Shown piece by piece: positions 13,116-14,500 of a DNA stretch of 14,500 nt. Within the stretch, counting starts at the first letter, position 1; each line of letters opens with the position of its first letter. The notes under the pieces were generated by a model. It worked only from the letters and a program-made list of their open reading frames with translations, did not search any database and was not told the origin of the DNA. The position numbers and the translations under genes are program-made. The stretch covers positions 408,889 through 423,388 of the forward strand of contig CAJNDS010002746.1 in NCBI GenBank assembly GCA_905221605.1. Reading direction: 5' to 3'. The stretch is from Symbiodinium natans (taxonomy: Eukaryota > Sar > Dinophyceae > Suessiales > Symbiodiniaceae).

Positions 13116-13310
13116 GTGCCTAAACCCCAAGCCCGAAACCCTTAAACCCGCTGAAGTCGTAGGAACTTGAACTCCAGACCCTAACCCCTGAACCCTCAGC
13201 CCCCAAAGCCCAAACCGCCAACCCGAATCTCCAGACCCAAAACCCCAATCCCTCGACCCCAAACTTTAAACACACCCTAAACCCTAAACCCTAAACCCTA
13301 AACGCAAAAC
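13116..13310 (-). repeat. Degenerate CCCTAAA block opposing the previous one
   Basis: CCCCAAG, CCCGAAA, CCCTTAAA and CCCTGAA units, ending in four clean CCCTAAA units (13273-13303) and then AACGCAAAACGC. Confidence 0.88.
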
Positions 13311-13415
13311 GCAAAAAAGAACCCACACTTCGGATCACTGCCGAAAAATCAAACATTCCCCTGAGGCCCCAAAGCCCCATCACCCACTGTCGACGCAGGG
13401 TTCTTCGGCTTTTGA

Positions 13416-13495
13416 GGGTTTAGGGTTCAGGGTTTAGGGTTTAGGATTTAGGGTTTAGGCTTTTTGGGCTTCGGCTTGTAGGGTGTAGGGTTTAC
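13416..13495 (+). repeat. TTTAGGG array
   Basis: TTTAGGG with TTCAGGG, GATTTAGGG and TTTACGG variants. Confidence 0.9.
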
Positions 13496-13548
13496 GGTGA
13501 GTGTGGCCTCACGGATTCAGGGTTGAAGGAACCCTCGAACCACCAACA

Positions 13549-13600
13549 CCTAAACCCTAAACCCTAAACCCCAAACCCCAAACCCTAAAACCTAAACCCC
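13549..13600 (-). repeat. CCCTAAA array
   Basis: Seven units including CCCCAAA variants, directly before an exon-like piece. Confidence 0.9.
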
Positions 13601-13610
13601 CAACATCTAG

Positions 13611-13734
13611 ACCCCGCAAGAGGTACAACCGTTGTCTACGGTGCACTTGGCATCCTAAAGAGCCCCGGATTTGGGAATGTAGGTCTAGGCTCAAGAGGTC
13701 CTACGGTCCTACACCCCAAGGTCCTTCATCCTAA
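13611..13734 (+). CDS. Exon-like piece, Cys/Trp/Arg-rich
   Basis: After a CATCTAG acceptor-like site the frame A|CCC CGC AAG... is open for 40 codons to TAA 13732-13734. It includes RYNRCLRCTWHPKEPRIWEC. The C..C...C pattern might be part of a zinc-binding fold, but there are too few residues to judge. No recognised family. Confidence 0.28.
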
Positions 13735-13759
13735 GCCCCGGAAAGCTAAAACTGCCACA

Positions 13760-13858
13760 GAACCCTAAACCCCAAACCCCAAACCCCAAACCCCAAACTC
13801 TAAACCCTAAACCCTAAACCCTAAACCCTAAACCCTAAACCCTAAACCCTAGACCCCA
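13760..13858 (-). repeat. CCCTAAA array with CCCCAAA start
   Basis: Four or five CCCCAAA units followed by eight perfect CCCTAAA units. Confidence 0.95.
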
Positions 13859-13930
13859 AGACAAGCCCTAAGCTGCTCAGGGGATTCGGCCCAACCTGCA
13901 TCTGCGGACTCCAGCCGCGCCAGGATATAC
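13849..13930 (-). CDS. Terminal-exon-like piece with stop in telomere repeat
   Basis: After a strong GACCTTCCAG acceptor the minus strand encodes 26 residues containing ILARLESADAGWAESPEQLR and stops at TAG 13851-13849, in the edge of the array above. The plus strand of the same stretch is also open (NLHLRTPAAPGYTWK), so strand is probable, not certain. Confidence 0.35.
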
Positions 13931-13944
13931 CTGGAAGGTCTCTA

Positions 13945-14180
13945 AGGGGTTTAGGGTTTAGGGTTTAGGGTCTAGGGTCTAGGATCTTGGATCTTGTGGT
14001 GGGTTGTAAATTCGGGTTTCGGGTTTAGGCTTTAGGGCTTAGGGTTTAGGGTTTAGGGAAACCCTAAACGCTAAACCCTAAACCCTAAACCCTAAACCCC
14101 AAACCCCAAACCCCAAAACCCAAAACCCAAAACCCAAACCCCAAACCCTAAACCCTAAACCCCAAACCCTAAATCCTACC
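13945..14180. repeat. Head-to-head telomere-type junction
   Basis: TTTAGGG-type repeat (13945-14058) joins CCCTAAA-type repeat (14061-14180) with no spacer: GTTTAGGG-AAA-CCCTAAAC. Both halves carry variants (TCTAGGG, TTTCGGG on the left; CCCCAAA, CCCAAAA on the right). Confidence 0.93.
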
Positions 14181-14440
14181 AAGCCTAAGCTCCGGAAAAG
14201 ACATCAAGGCGCGGGGTTTAGGGTTTAGGGTTTAGGGAATGCAGGGTTTATAGGCTTGGGGATTACGTGTTGAGGGTTTAGTTTGTTAGGGGTTATAGGC
14301 GAATTAGGGTTTGAACAGTCATCCTGAGCTCCAACCCTTTAAGGAGTACTTGGGTTTAGGGTTTAGGGTTTTAGGGTTTAGGGTTTAGGGTTTAGGGCTT
14401 AGGGTTTAGGGTGGCCATCTTCTGCCAAGGATGACGAGGG
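14181..14440 (+). other. Short exon-like spacers between TTTAGGG arrays
   Basis: Three small plus-strand pieces sit between TTTAGGG arrays (14214-14238, 14350-14410). They read TKPKLRKRHQGAG (near 14180-14213), ILSSNPLRSTW (14318-14350, after an AACAG acceptor) and WPSSAKDDE (14409-14438, between TTTAG and G|GTTTGG). They may be tiny exons of one gene, but their phases were not settled. Confidence 0.2.
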
Positions 14441-14455
14441 TTTGGGGCTTCGGGT

Positions 14456-14500
14456 TCCCTAAACGCTAAACTTTAGACCCTAATCCCTCAACCCTAAACC
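14456..14500 (-). repeat. CCCTAAA block running off the window
   Basis: Degenerate CCCTAAA units (CGCTAAA, CTTTAGA, CCCTAATC, CCCTCAA) up to the last base. Confidence 0.85.

Noticed and set aside
13080-13262. Gly/Leu-rich minus-strand ORF
   Set aside because: Translation of degenerate telomere-like repeat (GLGSG, GFGS patterns).
1-14500. Chromosome end (true telomere)
   Set aside because: Blocks occur in both orientations throughout, are short and interrupted by unique sequence, and neither window edge is a long terminal array.

Overview
This window looks like nuclear DNA of a eukaryote, most likely a microalga or other protist with plant-type telomere repeats. The seven-base motif TTTAGGG (CCCTAAA on the other strand) occurs in several dozen blocks, in both orientations, across the whole window. 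TTTAGGG telomeres are typical of green algae, plants, dinoflagellates and chromerids. There is no bacterial-style gene packing. I cannot name the species; a prasinophyte-like green alga or a dinoflagellate would both fit.

My main reading is that the blocks do not mark a chromosome end. Between them lie short unique stretches of 30-170 bases that translate into protein-like sequence. Several of these join into phase-consistent multi-exon genes whose introns are built partly or wholly from the repeat. The best chains are: gene A (minus, 1060 to the left edge), gene B (minus, 3708-2653), gene C (plus, 7008-7558), gene E (minus, 9008-8586, perhaps on to 8263), gene F (plus, 10425-10617), gene G (minus, 11507-11143) and gene H (plus, 11916-12623). 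Two introns (7240-7355 in gene C and 11992-12135 in gene H) hold only telomere-type repeat, with the GT taken from GGGTTTAG and the AG from TTTAG. None of the products belongs to a family I recognise with confidence, so all functions are left open.

Layout: 1-1060, gene A (Gly-rich head, coiled coils). 1061-2040, spacer with small arrays. 2050-2435, GC-rich recurrent motif. 2653-3708, gene B, with a long intron holding a fold-back element and poly-C/poly-G tracts. 3770-5160, arrays, a second fold-back element and exon-like pieces. 5160-6240, mostly unique with no confident gene. 6243-7000, arrays, an inverted repeat and a 22-base G tract. 7008-7558, gene C, convergent with a frameshifted pseudogene D (7994-7555). 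8263-9008, gene E. 9175-9520, two inverted-repeat elements. 9538-9676, a pure 12-unit array between direct repeats. 9733-10850, arrays, gene F and hairpins. 10860-11990, a repeat-poor stretch with TA and GA microsatellites and gene G. 11916-12623, gene H. 12614-14500, dense arrays, including a head-to-head junction near 14058, with a few exon-like spacers.

I see no rRNA, tRNA, CRISPR array, intact transposase or clear promoter. All gene models are manual splice predictions made without alignment or transcripts.
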